A stretch of 64,000 nucleotides of DNA from Tanytarsus gracilentus. Its lineage: Eukaryota; Arthropoda; Insecta; Diptera; Chironomidae. Position 1 is the first letter of the stretch. Each line of letters starts with the position of its first letter. The stretch spans positions 6,510,001-6,574,000 of the forward strand of contig JAXRKN010000043.1 of assembly GCA_038502055.1 (NCBI GenBank). The letters run 5' to 3'. Shown here one piece after another: positions 37,901 to 49,000 of the stretch. The notes under the pieces are model-generated. The model searched no databases and was not told the origin of the DNA. It saw only the letters and a program-made list of their open reading frames with translations. The position numbers and the translations under genes were made by a program.

Positions 37901-40214
37901 CACGCATGGTTTGATAGCTGGACAAACATCTAACCAGCTATCATCACCATCTCAGTTTTTCATAGTTGTGATTTTCAATTAAGCTTTAAACATTTTTTTG
38001 GATGTCGCTCCACTAAATTATCTCTAATATGCAAATTAGATTTCGTGCTGAATGATTTTGGTGTGTAGCTTACGATCCTTAACAATTTAAAAAAAATTCA
38101 ATATCTCAAAAAGTCTGATTAAAAAAAATTTATTACATTATAAACAAAGGTTTTGAAATTCATTTGAGACCTTCATCAATTTCATGAACAATGAGGATTT
38201 TTTTAATAGCGCAAAAATATTTTATTTTCATCCTCTTAAATCAAGAGATTTTTTTACACACAAAATAGAATCGAAATGCTCACCCGCCCGCCAACGCACG
38301 CAAAAAAAAGAAGAAGAATTTTCATGTGTGTACACACTTACGTGAGAAATGTATATAAAATCTACTATTTAGTAGTCAGTTGTTTTTCATTTCGCTCTTC
38401 ACTACTCTCATGTGTACACTCTTTTTTTCATGTATTCTTGATCTTCTTTCTAAATAAGCAGAAAAGTTATTTTTACTTTCATTCTCTCTCTCTATACAAT
38501 TCATTGTCGTGCATATTTTCACTACCCATTATAAAATTGTATTTTTGGACTGTACACTTGGAATTATTTTTGTGATCACGAGACAGATGATATTTTTTTT
38601 TGCAAATTTGCTCTAAATGTAACGGACATGTAAATGTTAATTAATTCACTTCACATTTCTCTCGACGTCGTCGTAGTTCTTCTAATTATAATTAATAAGT
38701 TTTTGTATTTTATAATAAGAAATTATTTTTTTTGTTGAAAAATGTCCTAAACAAATATTTTCAATATTTCTCTGTATGTTTCCAGTAAGGAAAGATCTAA
38801 ATTTACGCCTTCAATTCAGATTTTTTAATCTGCATAGGAAAACAGGAACTATGATACAATAATTACTTCTACTCCCTTCTCTCGGAAAGGTATCAAAATT
38901 TAACCACAATATCGTGAGCTAACAAACTTTTGGATATTAATCAGCCGAAAAATATATGATTTTGGGTTATCGAGACAAATTTTGATTTTTAACGGTTTTA
39001 AAATTATTTACAATAAAAATTCATTTTGGACATTTTCGAATAAATTTTTGTTTCGATAATCAGCCGAAAAGAAAATCAATTCTAATGCGGAACTTTTCTT
39101 CTTTTGATGGATTTTATTTTTCTTTAATGCTCGATAAACAAATAACTCACTAATTGATTAAAAGCTTTTTTCTCTCTAGGCAAAATAAATTGTGAAATAT
39201 TTTTTTGTTTAATCGCTTCGCGGTCAAATACCGAGGCTTCGTGTTGTCATTTTTTTGTGAAAAAAAATCTTGGCGATTTTTTATGTATTTGAAAATTTGC
39301 AACATTTATTTTTATTAAATTGTGTTTTATACTATTTTTCACTCTTTAACGCATTTTCTCAGAGCTTTATGTACCATGGCTGACTAATATATTGGACACA
39401 CATTTTCTTATATTTACACAGCAAAAACTTTTCTCTTATATACTCACAAAACTCTCTCATATATAACACAGATTTTAATTTTATTTATTTTTGTTTTATT
39501 TCTCATCCATAACATCTGAAACTGAAATTGTTTTCTTATTCCAGTTTTAAAATATTATTTTTTTCTCTATTTTTTCTTCTTGTTTTCTTTCACATCGACT
39601 TAATAGGTAATAGGTCACTAAATAATTCATCAGACAATTAAAATTTTTGTATAATTAATTTTTCATGACCACACAACTTTTCTTTTGCTCGCACACACTT
39701 CACACACTCGACATGTCTCAAAATATTTTTATATAATTTTTCTTCGCGACGAATAAAATAACAAACATATATGACGCTCAAAAGGATAAGCAACGACTTC
39801 ACTTATTATTATTGTTGACCACATATAAAATTTAAATACCATTTAACGATCATAAAGAAATTAAATTAAGATGTAAGATTTTGTTCTGATCATCATGTTC
39901 AAAAGGGATACAAGGAAGTTAGTATGAGTTGACATCAAACGTGTGACACTAAAATGCATCTTAACTAATGTGTTTCACGCTTAAAATTTATTAATGAGGA
40001 TAACATGAATGCACTCCTAAAATGTCCATCTAATTTAATATTTAAATTATTAAAATACGTTGAGATTTGACTAATTATAAATATCTAGAAAAACTAACAA
40101 ATTTATCTAGAATTTTTGTGAACTTTAACCAAAAATATTTCATTTCAATTGTAATTAATAATTTTCTCTTTCATTTCAGGACGTCAAGAACGTCTCAATA
40201 AACGTAAATCGTAA
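25831..40214 (+). CDS. tmod: Tropomodulin, actin pointed-end capping protein
   Basis: The common exons are 34753-34905, 35036-35350, 35413-35610, 35663-35914 and 36202-36349. Each is bounded by GT/AG and phases agree. Alternative first and last exons are listed separately. From the internal start ATG at 34780 (MTTPAKLYGKDLNEYDDVDV) the core is 346 residues plus a variable tail. The N-terminal half has the tropomyosin- and actin-binding helices (LLAQLSPEEINILAKEVDPD, LIEHINKQAMETPD). Then come RGKKWTPPPQ, the conserved NQDQYHASLLNKGQPVGLGW, and the leucine-rich-repeat domain (SLTNVGLTDRTALLLAEA, LRVLNVETNFISPPVVV, STLLRLGLSFEYNDARHRVA). Tropomodulin caps slow-growing actin ends in sarcomeres and membrane skeletons. 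The first intron holds the transposable-element cluster at 27452-30200. The identification is very secure; isoform use is predicted. Confidence 0.95.
27889..27960 (-). other. tRNA-Ala(AGC)-like sequence, degenerate
   Basis: The minus strand reads as a tRNA-like unit: an A-box-like TGGTCTCGTGG, then GCGCGCTTAGCAAACAGG with AGC at the anticodon place (27928-27926), and a B box GTTCGAGTTC (27910-27901). The resemblance to the GCGYGCTTAGCA region of tRNA-Ala is clear. The anticodon stem no longer pairs (CGCGC against ACAGG), the acceptor ends do not match and no T-run terminator follows. It is therefore a tRNA-derived relic or SINE head, not a working tRNA gene. Confidence 0.5.
28429..28775. repeat. 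68-bp tandem repeat in the right arm of the element
   Basis: Units beginning with a form of ATTCAAATCGAG start at 28508, 28576, 28644 and 28712, exactly 68 bases apart. An earlier copy at 28429 is 79 bases upstream because of a short internal duplication. Each unit continues with TTTTGAAATAAAGTT-like and CCCAAAATTTTGT-like segments. Confidence 0.8.
29359..29718. repeat. Three copies of a 120-bp tandem repeat
   Basis: Units starting CCATAGTTCTGAAAAATGGA lie at 29359, 29479 and 29599, a strict 120-base period with only a few substitutions. A fourth start at 29719 diverges after the first bases. Because 120 is a multiple of three, the minus strand stays open and encodes a 40-residue repeat (TLTIFEECPSWPARS...). 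I regard that as a by-product. The copies are more GC-rich than the surroundings and abut the foldback element. Confidence 0.9.
29719..30200. mobile_element. Repeat-like, GC-richer stretch next to the 120-bp array
   Basis: This segment is markedly less AT-rich than the flanks. It contains short tandem AGAAAGTG units near 29891-29925, has no coding frame, and ends where typical AT-rich intron sequence resumes. It looks like part of the same insertion complex, but I cannot assign a family or exact ends. Confidence 0.35.
31622..31642. repeat. GAT trinucleotide repeat
   Basis: About seven TGA/GAT units in the tropomodulin first intron, non-coding. Confidence 0.85.
32261..32317 (+). CDS. tmod: Alternative first coding exon 1b of tropomodulin
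   Basis: ATG at 32261 opens 19 codons (MTTTYYQENIKETYITRKK) ending at the donor AAG|GTAAAA. Phase 0 joins the common exon at 34753, giving ...TRKK-TSSSTKTTTMTTPAKLY, so the isoform is 28 residues longer than the one starting at 34780. The threonine-rich, tyrosine-containing leader fits an N-terminal extension; the splice is predicted only. Confidence 0.65.
33163..33185. repeat. GA dinucleotide microsatellite
   Basis: A 23-base GA run in the tropomodulin intron between exon 1b and the common exons. Confidence 0.9.
36464..36633 (+). CDS. tmod: Alternative C-terminal exon A of tropomodulin
   Basis: The acceptor CTCTTAG precedes 36464. Joined to the phase-1 donor after 36349 it reads N-EATDEITGVGGKTYFLIKHP and ends ...SSDDVKP at 36633. 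This gives a 56-residue tail and a protein of about 402 residues from the MTTPAK start. I recognise no domain in this tail. An open frame with a good acceptor and correct phase supports it, but it is unlike the tropomodulin tails I know. Confidence 0.55.
36833..36909 (+). CDS. tmod: Alternative C-terminal exon B of tropomodulin
   Basis: The acceptor TCTCAACAG precedes 36833. Joined after 36349 it reads ...NIDR-IRIERLEFDPDNQVIRGER and stops at 36909, giving about 371 residues. The RIRIERLE start resembles fly tropomodulin tails. An internal donor (GAG|GTGAGC, after 36880) keeps phase 1 and could instead lead on to the exon at 40180. Confidence 0.75.
36910..40179. other. Long AT-rich 3' intron or UTR of tropomodulin
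   Basis: About 3.3 kb without a credible coding exon. It serves as 3' UTR for exon B transcripts or as an intron before exon C. Nothing else was recognised. Confidence 0.5.
40180..40214 (+). CDS. tmod: Alternative C-terminal exon C of tropomodulin
   Basis: The acceptor TTTCATTTCAG precedes 40180. Phase-1 entry gives RRQERLNKRKS followed by TAA (40212-40214) if spliced directly from 36349, or G-RQERLNKRKS if spliced from the internal donor at 36880. The short basic tail and excellent acceptor support a real distal last exon, 3.3 kb downstream. Confidence 0.65.
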
Positions 40215-41002
40215 ACGCATCATTGTGAGATCATCAATTCAAAAATTATTTGCATCACAAAAAAAATTATTCAAAATTCTCAAGACATCATTGCATTATA
40301 CTTTTTTTCGTCCAACTACATTATCAACATAAAATTCTCCTATTACAATTAATCATACATGAAAGCTCATGCGACGGAAAGAAGTTGTAAGGAAGTTAAA
40401 AAAAATAAAATTTGAAAATTAATTTTAACAATTTTTTTTTATTTTCTCTTTTAGTTTTTCGGCTAGCCCGCATTGGACTCTTCCAGAGCATTCGCAAGAT
40501 CGCTGGATTCGCCTATTATACAATTACTGTAGTGAATTAAAAACCCATGCAGCTTGTGTTTAGCATTTAGTATGCAGTGCAGCTTTGCTGAGCAAAAGAA
40601 AATTCTTTTAAAAAGCGAAAAAAAATAATAAAAAATCTTAATCATCACATTAAAATTATGTATCCCCAAATTTTTAAAAACATAGAGAGTAGTGTTATTG
40701 TATATTTCCATTTATCAAGTGAAAGAGTTTATCAAATTTCTAATTTTTCATCATATGGCAAGAAAATTTACCAAATTTGAAAGTGAAAAATCTCTCTCGA
40801 AGGCAAAAAATTAAAATGTAGATTTTTTCGAAGATATTTTAAGAAATTTTTTTTCCCTCAATCCAAAGTTTAATTTTCCAAATTCCCTAAAATATTTTAT
40901 TCGAATTTCATTTGTTGTTGTAAAATTTTCCTTTCGTGATTAATTTTTTTTTTGGGAATTTCTTTTCTTTTTATCAAACTATGTGCATAAGTTTTAGATT
41001 TT

Positions 41003-41053
41003 GGTCCGGCCCCTGCCCGAGTGGGGGGTGATCGCGCTGCTTGACCGACCGAC
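41003..41053. other. Short GC-rich island, tRNA-5'-like
   Basis: About 50 bases that are very GC-rich in surroundings of roughly 20-25% GC. It contains CTGCCCGAGTGGGGGGTGAT, whose CCGAGTGG core resembles the A box of Leu/Ser tRNAs, and CCCC/GGGG that can pair. No B box follows. It could be a tRNA-derived repeat fragment or a structured element in the tropomodulin 3' UTR. Confidence 0.3.
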
Positions 41054-41646
41054 TTAAATCTCTGGAATCAACAAACATTTATTTATGACAAATGAAACTA
41101 TCGTAAATAAAATGATTGAAAGCTTCAGAAAGAAATTATCTAATTTTTTTATAAAATAATTTCAGTAAAATGAAAAAAAAATTCGACAGTTAAAAAATTT
41201 AAATTTTATTGAATTTTTTTATTTAATTTAATACTTTGTCAATACATATAAAAAAAATTTGATCCATACTACAAATTTTTATAGTTCAGTCCGAAAAAGA
41301 GTTTTTCTAATAAAGTTTTCCTCTTCGATTCTCTTCAGTCGATACACCATACATCTTATTATCTTATAAATGTAAAAAAATAATTTTTCTCCTAAACATT
41401 TTGTCTTAAACACGTTGTTACACATTTTTTGTAATTAATTTTAAATTTTTTTGATAAATTTTGAGTTTTCCAAATTATTTTTTATCTCTCTCTCGTTCCT
41501 CCAAAATCAAGTCTTGTTAGCCTCGTAGTACGTCACTTAAATGCTAAAGAAATTCTTCGATTTGTTTTTTGATGACTCGTTTAAGTTAAAAAAAAAGTCC
41601 TACAGTAAGACATCAAATGATTAGAAATTTATTCGCGCGCGTATTT

Positions 41647-42489
41647 TTAATGGGCTAGACTAGATGCGCCTTCAGTGTCCTCAACCTCTTTTTCAGCAGT
41701 TTTCGATGTACTCGGAATGGCAGCTTTCGTCTCCTCGTCACTCATCGACCGTAAAATTTTCATCTCGGCAATGTCGCGAAAAGCGGAACACGATGACTTT
41801 AAAATTTGTACATTTGTACATGGCTGATAGTTAGTTGCATTAATGGGAAGGGCTGTCGAAGGTCTTTTTGGTACGATTATTTCACAGCCCGTGTCCGGAA
41901 TGTCGGCCTGAAAGTTGACACGATTCTCGTCATCAAAATCGGGACTAGAAGTTTCGCCGGACTCGATTGACTGCCGACTAAAGATATCACAATAGTATCG
42001 AGAATTTGCTACGTTGCTCATGAGACTCTCGTTGTAGGGACAAAATTTCTCGAGCTCACGATTAAGATCCTCCAGTGATGAGTCATATGCAAAGGGTGTG
42101 AGATCATTTGATATGTTACGAAGAGTCTCGACCGCTCCACTCGCTGACACTTGTAAAGTTGACGACACTTGAAGAAGAGAGAAAAAAATTCAAAATTTAA
42201 AATTGAGGAAGTAAAAAATTAAGTGAATTTCCTTACAACTCTTTTTCAATGTTCCCAAATCATTATTTTGTTTGACTTGTAGTCGAAAATCGTCAGAAAA
42301 CGTTCTCCTCCTTCCTGTTGTTTACGAGTAAAAGTACAGCCATTAATTGTCACAACTCATTAGAGACATTTTTAATGTCGGCAAAAAAAAATTGAGAGTG
42401 AGAGTCTCAAAAAAGCCGACATTGAAATTTAATTGTTGCAGCACAGCTCTCTTACCTTTTTTTATTTGCCTGGGTGAAGCAGCCGACAT
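41647..42489 (-). CDS. Unrecognised 210-residue protein, three exons
   Basis: Exons 42489-42456, 42314-42237 and 42167-41647 join in consistent phase (GT..AG introns of 141 and 69 bases). The long third exon has no ATG near its start, which is why upstream exons are needed. Exon 1 begins MSAASPRQIKK. Exon 2 adds GRRRTFSDDFRLQVKQNNDL and carries a basophilic-kinase-like RRRTFS site. Exon 3 holds a helical acidic block (ETLRNISNDLTPFAYDSSLE, then DLNRELEKFCPYNE) and a Ser/Thr/Glu-rich C terminus ending ASSLAH. There is no signal peptide, membrane segment or catalytic motif. It is probably soluble, possibly regulatory, with a disordered tail. I do not recognise the family. A minus-strand AATAAA at 41633-41628 lies 14 bases past the stop, supporting a real gene. 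Confidence 0.75.
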
Positions 42490-45400
42490 AGTCCTCAATG
42501 GCTTTACATTATTTTGGACCAGAAGCATTTATTAATATTCTACCAAATATTAAATAAATTTTTCGAGAATTTCTCTCTCGAATTATATTTTTATGTGAGC
42601 GATACGAGTTGAGAATGATGCAAAATGAACGGGATTTTCTACATTCGAATGGTTTAAAAATAATTAAATGAATTTCATAAAATTCTTTTTCGATGGTTTA
42701 AAATAAAAATTAAATTGTGGTTACTCAAGTAAATTTTAAATTTTCAAAAAATAATTTTAAGCAATTTAAATTAAAGATTTTTTTCGTTTAATTTTAGAAC
42801 AAGGAAAACGGTTAAAAATTTCAAATATTTTCAAAAATAATTCAGACGTTAAAATTTACAATTTTAATTCATTTTAGCTTCCACGATCAAAAATTAAAAA
42901 AATAATTTTTAAAAATTTAAAATTAAAAATAAATTAAGCACAAAATTAAAAAGAAAATAAAAATTAATTATAATCCCTTGATTTAATTAAATCCACCTCT
43001 CGTTAGAATCCTTAAAAATCTAATAAGAATTTAACAAAAACTTTCACACAGCACATACAAAAATTCATCGTTTCGCATAACGGCACAGGCCGAGAATTCA
43101 AACGCATAGCTACGGAGAAAATGAGCAAATCAATATCCACAAAAAAGCGTAGTCACTAAGCGATGCGAAGTGAAGAATATGAACTGAGTAAGTGAGCAAT
43201 CGTTGGAAAAGAAAAAAAGAAGGAAAGATGAATTAATAGTTTTGCATGCCAATTAGTAAAAATTTTGCAGTGTTTTTATCATATTAACGTGGTCGGACTA
43301 TCCATAAGTTGAACCATATAGATTAAGAAACGGGACATTCAATATCTGTGAAACATGAGTGCAAAAATATTTTAGGAGAAGAGGAACGAAAAAAAATTGA
43401 GAGAAAAAATTTTTTCGTGGAAGGAACAACTTTTTTTTTGAGTCAAAAAGAGGAATATTACATTAGATTCTCATAAGAATTCGAACGTTAGTTTTAGCAA
43501 ATAACAAAAAAGCATTGTAAAGTCTAATAAGTCGTGGTGCGAATTTAAGTTCAAGGATTAGAGAAAAAGTGTCGAGTGACTTTCGAGAAAGAGAGAAAAA
43601 AAAGTGGTTCAACAGATTTTTTTCAGTAGGTAAGGCGAAGTGAAAAAAAATCGAGGACAATGTATGAAAAGATGGCGTCTCACTGGTTGAGGAGGATCGT
43701 AGTCAGTGATGTGAATGTATTTTTAATGCGAACAATTAGTCCTTGACATTAATGAGCTTTTAAATTCACGAAAGCTCCATATTGCATTTTTATTGAGAGC
43801 GAGAAAAAATTAATTATTTATGAGGAGATGAAGGGTGCGAAAGAAAAAGTGAAAATTGCACTTTGCGACGTGCGTAAAAATGTCGATGAAGAATTCCTTC
43901 TCAGTGAGTGATGAAATTTTGCGACAATCCCTAGCTCTGGCTGCTGCTGTGTGAGAAAAAATCTGAAAATCTAATGAAATTATTTTTTTCCTTCGCTCGA
44001 TGTGAACTAAAGTGAAAAAAGCTCTTGTTGTGATGTGAGTGCAAGAAAAAAAGCTCCACAGTTGGCGATTTTTTTAAATATTAAAATTTTCCTCTCTCTT
44101 TACGGCTCATGTTCGCTTGTTTTATTATCAAATGAATACAGAAGAAAAATTATTTTCCCTGCAGTGAATTGCGGAGCGGAGAGAAGAAAAAATTAGCTGA
44201 AAAAAAAAGTTGAAAATCTTTTCCATTCAAACTGCGCACACATTCAATGTAAACATATTGATTTTCTCAAAAAGAGAGGCGAGAAAAAAGAAAGAAATTA
44301 TAAAGTTAACATACATGGAGGAGAGTGTAAGGAAAAAAATAAAAGCCAATTAAAACACAAAAAAAAGAAATTATGGTGCTGAAATTTATAACCGCACTCA
44401 AGTTGTCGCGTCCTTTTGAGCGAGCGCGAGAAAATAATTCGCTTAGATCGATAAAAACGCCACTTAAACTCATATACGTGTGTTAATTCAAATATTTGAC
44501 CACATAAATTCGATTTGAAATAATCAATATTGATTCACAGTGCGATGATAATTAAAGTAGGAAAAGTTTTCTTTTTCGTAGACACACAAAAGTGCTTTGA
44601 GCGCCCGGGAGAGTTTTCTCCGCTACCTTAATTAACAAATCATGAGATAATATTCTCATGCAGAAGCAAGAAAAAAACAAACATTTCAGTAAATAGAGAC
44701 AGAAGCGAGGCTTAATCGTCTGAATGATATATTTTCTTACACCTTAATGTGTCGGAATTTCATATATACAACACCAACAAAAAAAAGTTGATCATCGAAA
44801 GAGAAAAATCGTCTCGCAAGAAAAAAAGAATTGCCGAATAAAATCTTTTTTTAGAAAATCACACTAATTTACTACACTAAAAAATCAGCAAGACACCCAA
44901 AAAAAAGAAAATGAGAGAGACACATAAGCGCAATTTTTCTGTTTAACTCGTGTTTTTCTTCCTCTCACTCCCCAAATTCAAATGTACTGCATTGGGATGA
45001 TTTTCATCTTGACAACATCAAAAAAAATTATAACTTTTTGGGATCGATGTGAGATTTTAAATAAATTTAATTATTCACAAACAACTCTTTAGAAGTTATG
45101 AGAATCACACTAGACGTTTAAAGTCAAAGGTCATTTTTAATTTACGTTTTAAACATAACAAAAGCAAGTCTCAGATTTTTTAAGAAGATGTTCACATTCA
45201 TGCGATTAAAATCGATAGAAGTTTATTAGAAACTTTAATTAAATTTTAAATTCAATATCTCTGTGTTTTTTGGCCAGTTTTGTTCATGATAAATTATTCT
45301 CAATGTAACAAAAAAGCGCATTGCGAAAGTCATAAAATATAAAAAAATTCAATGACTTTAAGAAAAAGCTTCAATGCATTTCTGATGTTTGAAAAAATCA

Positions 45401-46041
45401 ACCCCTATGACCTAGATAATGTGACTTGATGTGAGATTGGTTTCTCGCAATTTTCCAAGGGTGATCAAGATTGTTTTTTATAGAAGAAAATTTATTGCGG
45501 AAATATTTTTTAAATAAAGTTTCATTCCCCTGAATAATATTTAATAAAAATTAAGAAGAAAATAATCAATTTTTCAGTCCTCAATAAAAATGCCAAATTT
45601 AATTTTTAGCCGATTTCCTCCACTCAATCGTCACATCGCTAAAATACAACATTAATTATGAATTCACGAAATGCCCAATTTTTTCCGACCGTGTCCGATA
45701 TACGTCTCACAAAATAATTTTTGTTGTGTTTTTTTCTCCTCTCTCTCAACAGAGTTTCTCTTATCATTCTACGCTATTGCTCCTGTTGCCTGCTCTTCAT
45801 CATAATAAATTGTGTAGTTAATAATATTAAAATTAAAGTAATCTAAAATATAAATCGACATAGTGATTAAAGAAAGATAAATCTAGTTACGAATTAAAAA
45901 TTAAAAGGTGAGAAAGCAAAAGTTGAAAGTGTGCTTGAAGAAAATAAAATAGCGAGATAAAAAGAAACAATTTAATTGAAAGAGAGGTGTTCGAATATTA
46001 TTAAAAGTTGTAGTGGAATAAACACAAAAAAAGTATCGAAA
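42490..46041. other. Intergenic and 5' regulatory region of calcineurin A
   Basis: About 3.5 kb between two divergent genes. It is AT-rich with purine-rich runs (AAAAAAGAGA type) and no convincing coding exon. It should include the 5' UTR and probably an untranslated first exon of the calcineurin gene. I could not place a start site. Confidence 0.5.
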
Positions 46042-49000
46042 ATGTCGTCTGTTAAGCAAGAACAATCATTAGACCAACCACAGCCGCCACGTGAATCTGA
46101 AACGCCTCAACCGAAGCCATCAACTACAGATAGGGTTGTAGATAGTGAGTATTGACCATGTGACTTTATTTACAAAATGTTTTCTTTTTTTTCTGCGAGT
46201 CTTCTCGAATGTCCGACAATGTGCGAGATGAAAAATTTAAATATATTTTATTTAATAACTTTCCACGACCAGCCTTAACTCGATCTGCTAACTTTTCACT
46301 TTTAGGCGTTAAATTTCCACCAAAGCATAAACTTACGGTCGCGGAAGTCTTTGTCGGACGCAATGGGCAGCCGAATCTAGAGCTCCTCAAGAAATATTTC
46401 ATCGCCGAAGGTCGTGTAGATGAGACGACCGCATTGCGCATCATACAGGAAGGTGCAACATTGCTGAAGGCCGAAAACACAATGATTGATATTGAAGCTC
46501 CTGTAACCGTTTGCGGTGATATCCATGGTCAATTCTTCGATTTAATGAAGCTCTTTGAAGTTGGCGGATCACCAGCAACGACCAAATATCTCTTTCTCGG
46601 TGATTACGTCGATAGAGGTTACTTTAGTATAGAGGTATGTAAATAAATCAAATTATTGATTATATTTTTTCTTCTCTCTCGTTTCACTCCCACTTCTCAC
46701 TTACTACACAAATTCTTTTCTCCTTGTGCATGTCGGGGTAGCTGCTATATCAGCTGACTTGTGTTTTTACTATACATTCTCTCTACTATATTACACTGAA
46801 GTGTGTAATAGTGCAATATTCATAAAATATGTAACATCGGTGACAAGTTGCAATAATATTATTTTTACATATAAAACTTTTTATTATCGCCGCTGTAGAA
46901 AATAATATTTTCTGTCATCATTAAAATTTAAAAACTCTTTTTCTGATTTGTAATATGAACGTGCATGATTTCATATTTTTACGATAGAAATTAAATTCCC
47001 CGTTAAATTATTTATCGTTTTTTTCGCTCGAATTTCAAGCTGTGCATTTTTAATGAAGCTGATAATTTTTTTACTATTTAGAACAAAGATTAAAAGTTTC
47101 GTATTAAAAAAAGCTTGAAGAAATATTCAGATTTTTCAAAATCACAAATTTACTCTAAAAGCTCTTAAAAAGCTTTTTTAAGGTAATAAAAGCTAAAAGC
47201 TCAAAAAATGCTAAAAGCCTAAATCTTTTGAAATTCAAGAAGCCACAAATTTGCCACTGATAAACCACAAAAATTCTCTTCAATTTTTATTCCAAGAATT
47301 CCATTTCCATCGCATCCCTTCCTCACATTGCACTCATTATACATTCCCTTCATTCATGTAATATAATCTGTACTTTATTTTTACAACATTTTCTCTCTTT
47401 CTCATTACAGTGCGTATTGTACCTATGGGCACTGAAGATTTGTTATCCAACAACATTATTTCTATTGCGGGGCAATCATGAATGTCGACATTTGACTGAA
47501 TATTTTACTTTTAAGCAAGAATGTAAGTTGGACTCATTTTATGGTCGCTCATTGCTTCCCCTTCCTTCGATTGCGCTTATCTATTTTTATTGTGTATCGT
47601 CAATGTCATGTGTGCGGTCTTATACTTTGATGATGACGACAATGATTATAATTAGATTAGTAATAATTATGAATTGTCGATATGAATGTGCACACACGAC
47701 ATGACCAAGCTAAGAGATGCTTTTAGCACATACACAGAGTGAGATAAGTGTAAATGGAAGGAAAAACTCGTCGCAATTAATTAAATCACATTTTTCTCCC
47801 CTCGTTGTTATCTTTAGGTAAAATTAAATATTCAGAGCGTGTTTACGATGCGTGCATGGATGCTTTCGATTGTTTGCCATTAGCTGCACTAATGAATCAG
47901 CAATTTTTATGTGTGCATGGTGGACTGTCGCCCGAAATTCAGGACTTGGATGACATAAGAAAACTGGATCGCTTCAAGGAGCCGCCTGCTTATGGGCCCA
48001 TGTGCGATCTCTTGTGGAGCGATCCGTTGGAGGATTTTGGCAATGAGAAAAATACCGATTTTTATTCGCATAATACAGTTCGTGGATGTTCATACTTTTA
48101 TAGCTATCGAGCGTGTTGTGATTTCTTGCAAAATAACAATTTGCTGTCGATCATTCGTGCTCACGAGGCTCAAGATGCTGGGTATGATTATCATCATACA
48201 AAGTCACTTTAAAATTCACCGCTTACTAAACTTTTTATCCGCCAGATATCGGATGTATCGAAAGAGTCTCACAACTGGGTTCCCTTCGCTTATAACAATT
48301 TTCTCTGCACCTAACTACTTGGATGTGTATAATAACAAGGTAAATAAGTAATTTCAGTACAACCTTTTTTTCATGCCGCCTGCGTATGTGTGATGCCATA
48401 GCAACAACTAGGCTCATATCACATCAGATTCTTCATTAACCATTTTTTCTCTCGAGACTGGCACATGCGAAAAAAATTGATTTTCTTCTTCTCTCTTTTC
48501 ATTCCATCACAACTATCCGACATCATCAACATTGTTGCTGCTGATAGGCTGCTGTCCTAAAATATGAAAATAATGTAATGAATATAAGACAGTTTAACTG
48601 TTCACCACATCCCTACTGGCTTCCAAACTTTATGGATGTATTCACATGGTCACTACCATTCGTAGGCGAAAAGGTCACCGAGATGTTGGTAAATGTACTT
48701 AACATATGCTCCGATGATGAGTTGATGAGCGAAGGAGATGACACCTTAGAGGAAGGTCAGTATTACATTTCCATTAACTTCCCTTCTCTCTTTCTCTTTC
48801 TATCACTATCTCTATCTCCGTCCAAATCGTTTTTGAAATCCCTGTCGAAAGTGTATCTAAAAAATAATGTATACGCTATGATAATAATTTCTATAGACAA
48901 AACAATAATAATTAATGAGTCAAGGGTGGAAATGAATATGAAATGGTCATAAATTAATGTAATGTTGATTGATCATTCGTGAAGGACGAAATTCATTTCA

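Noticed and set aside
46736..46770. Possible microRNA hairpin (AGCTG...CAGCT)
   Set aside because: The stem is only about six bases and no known insect microRNA seed was recognised.
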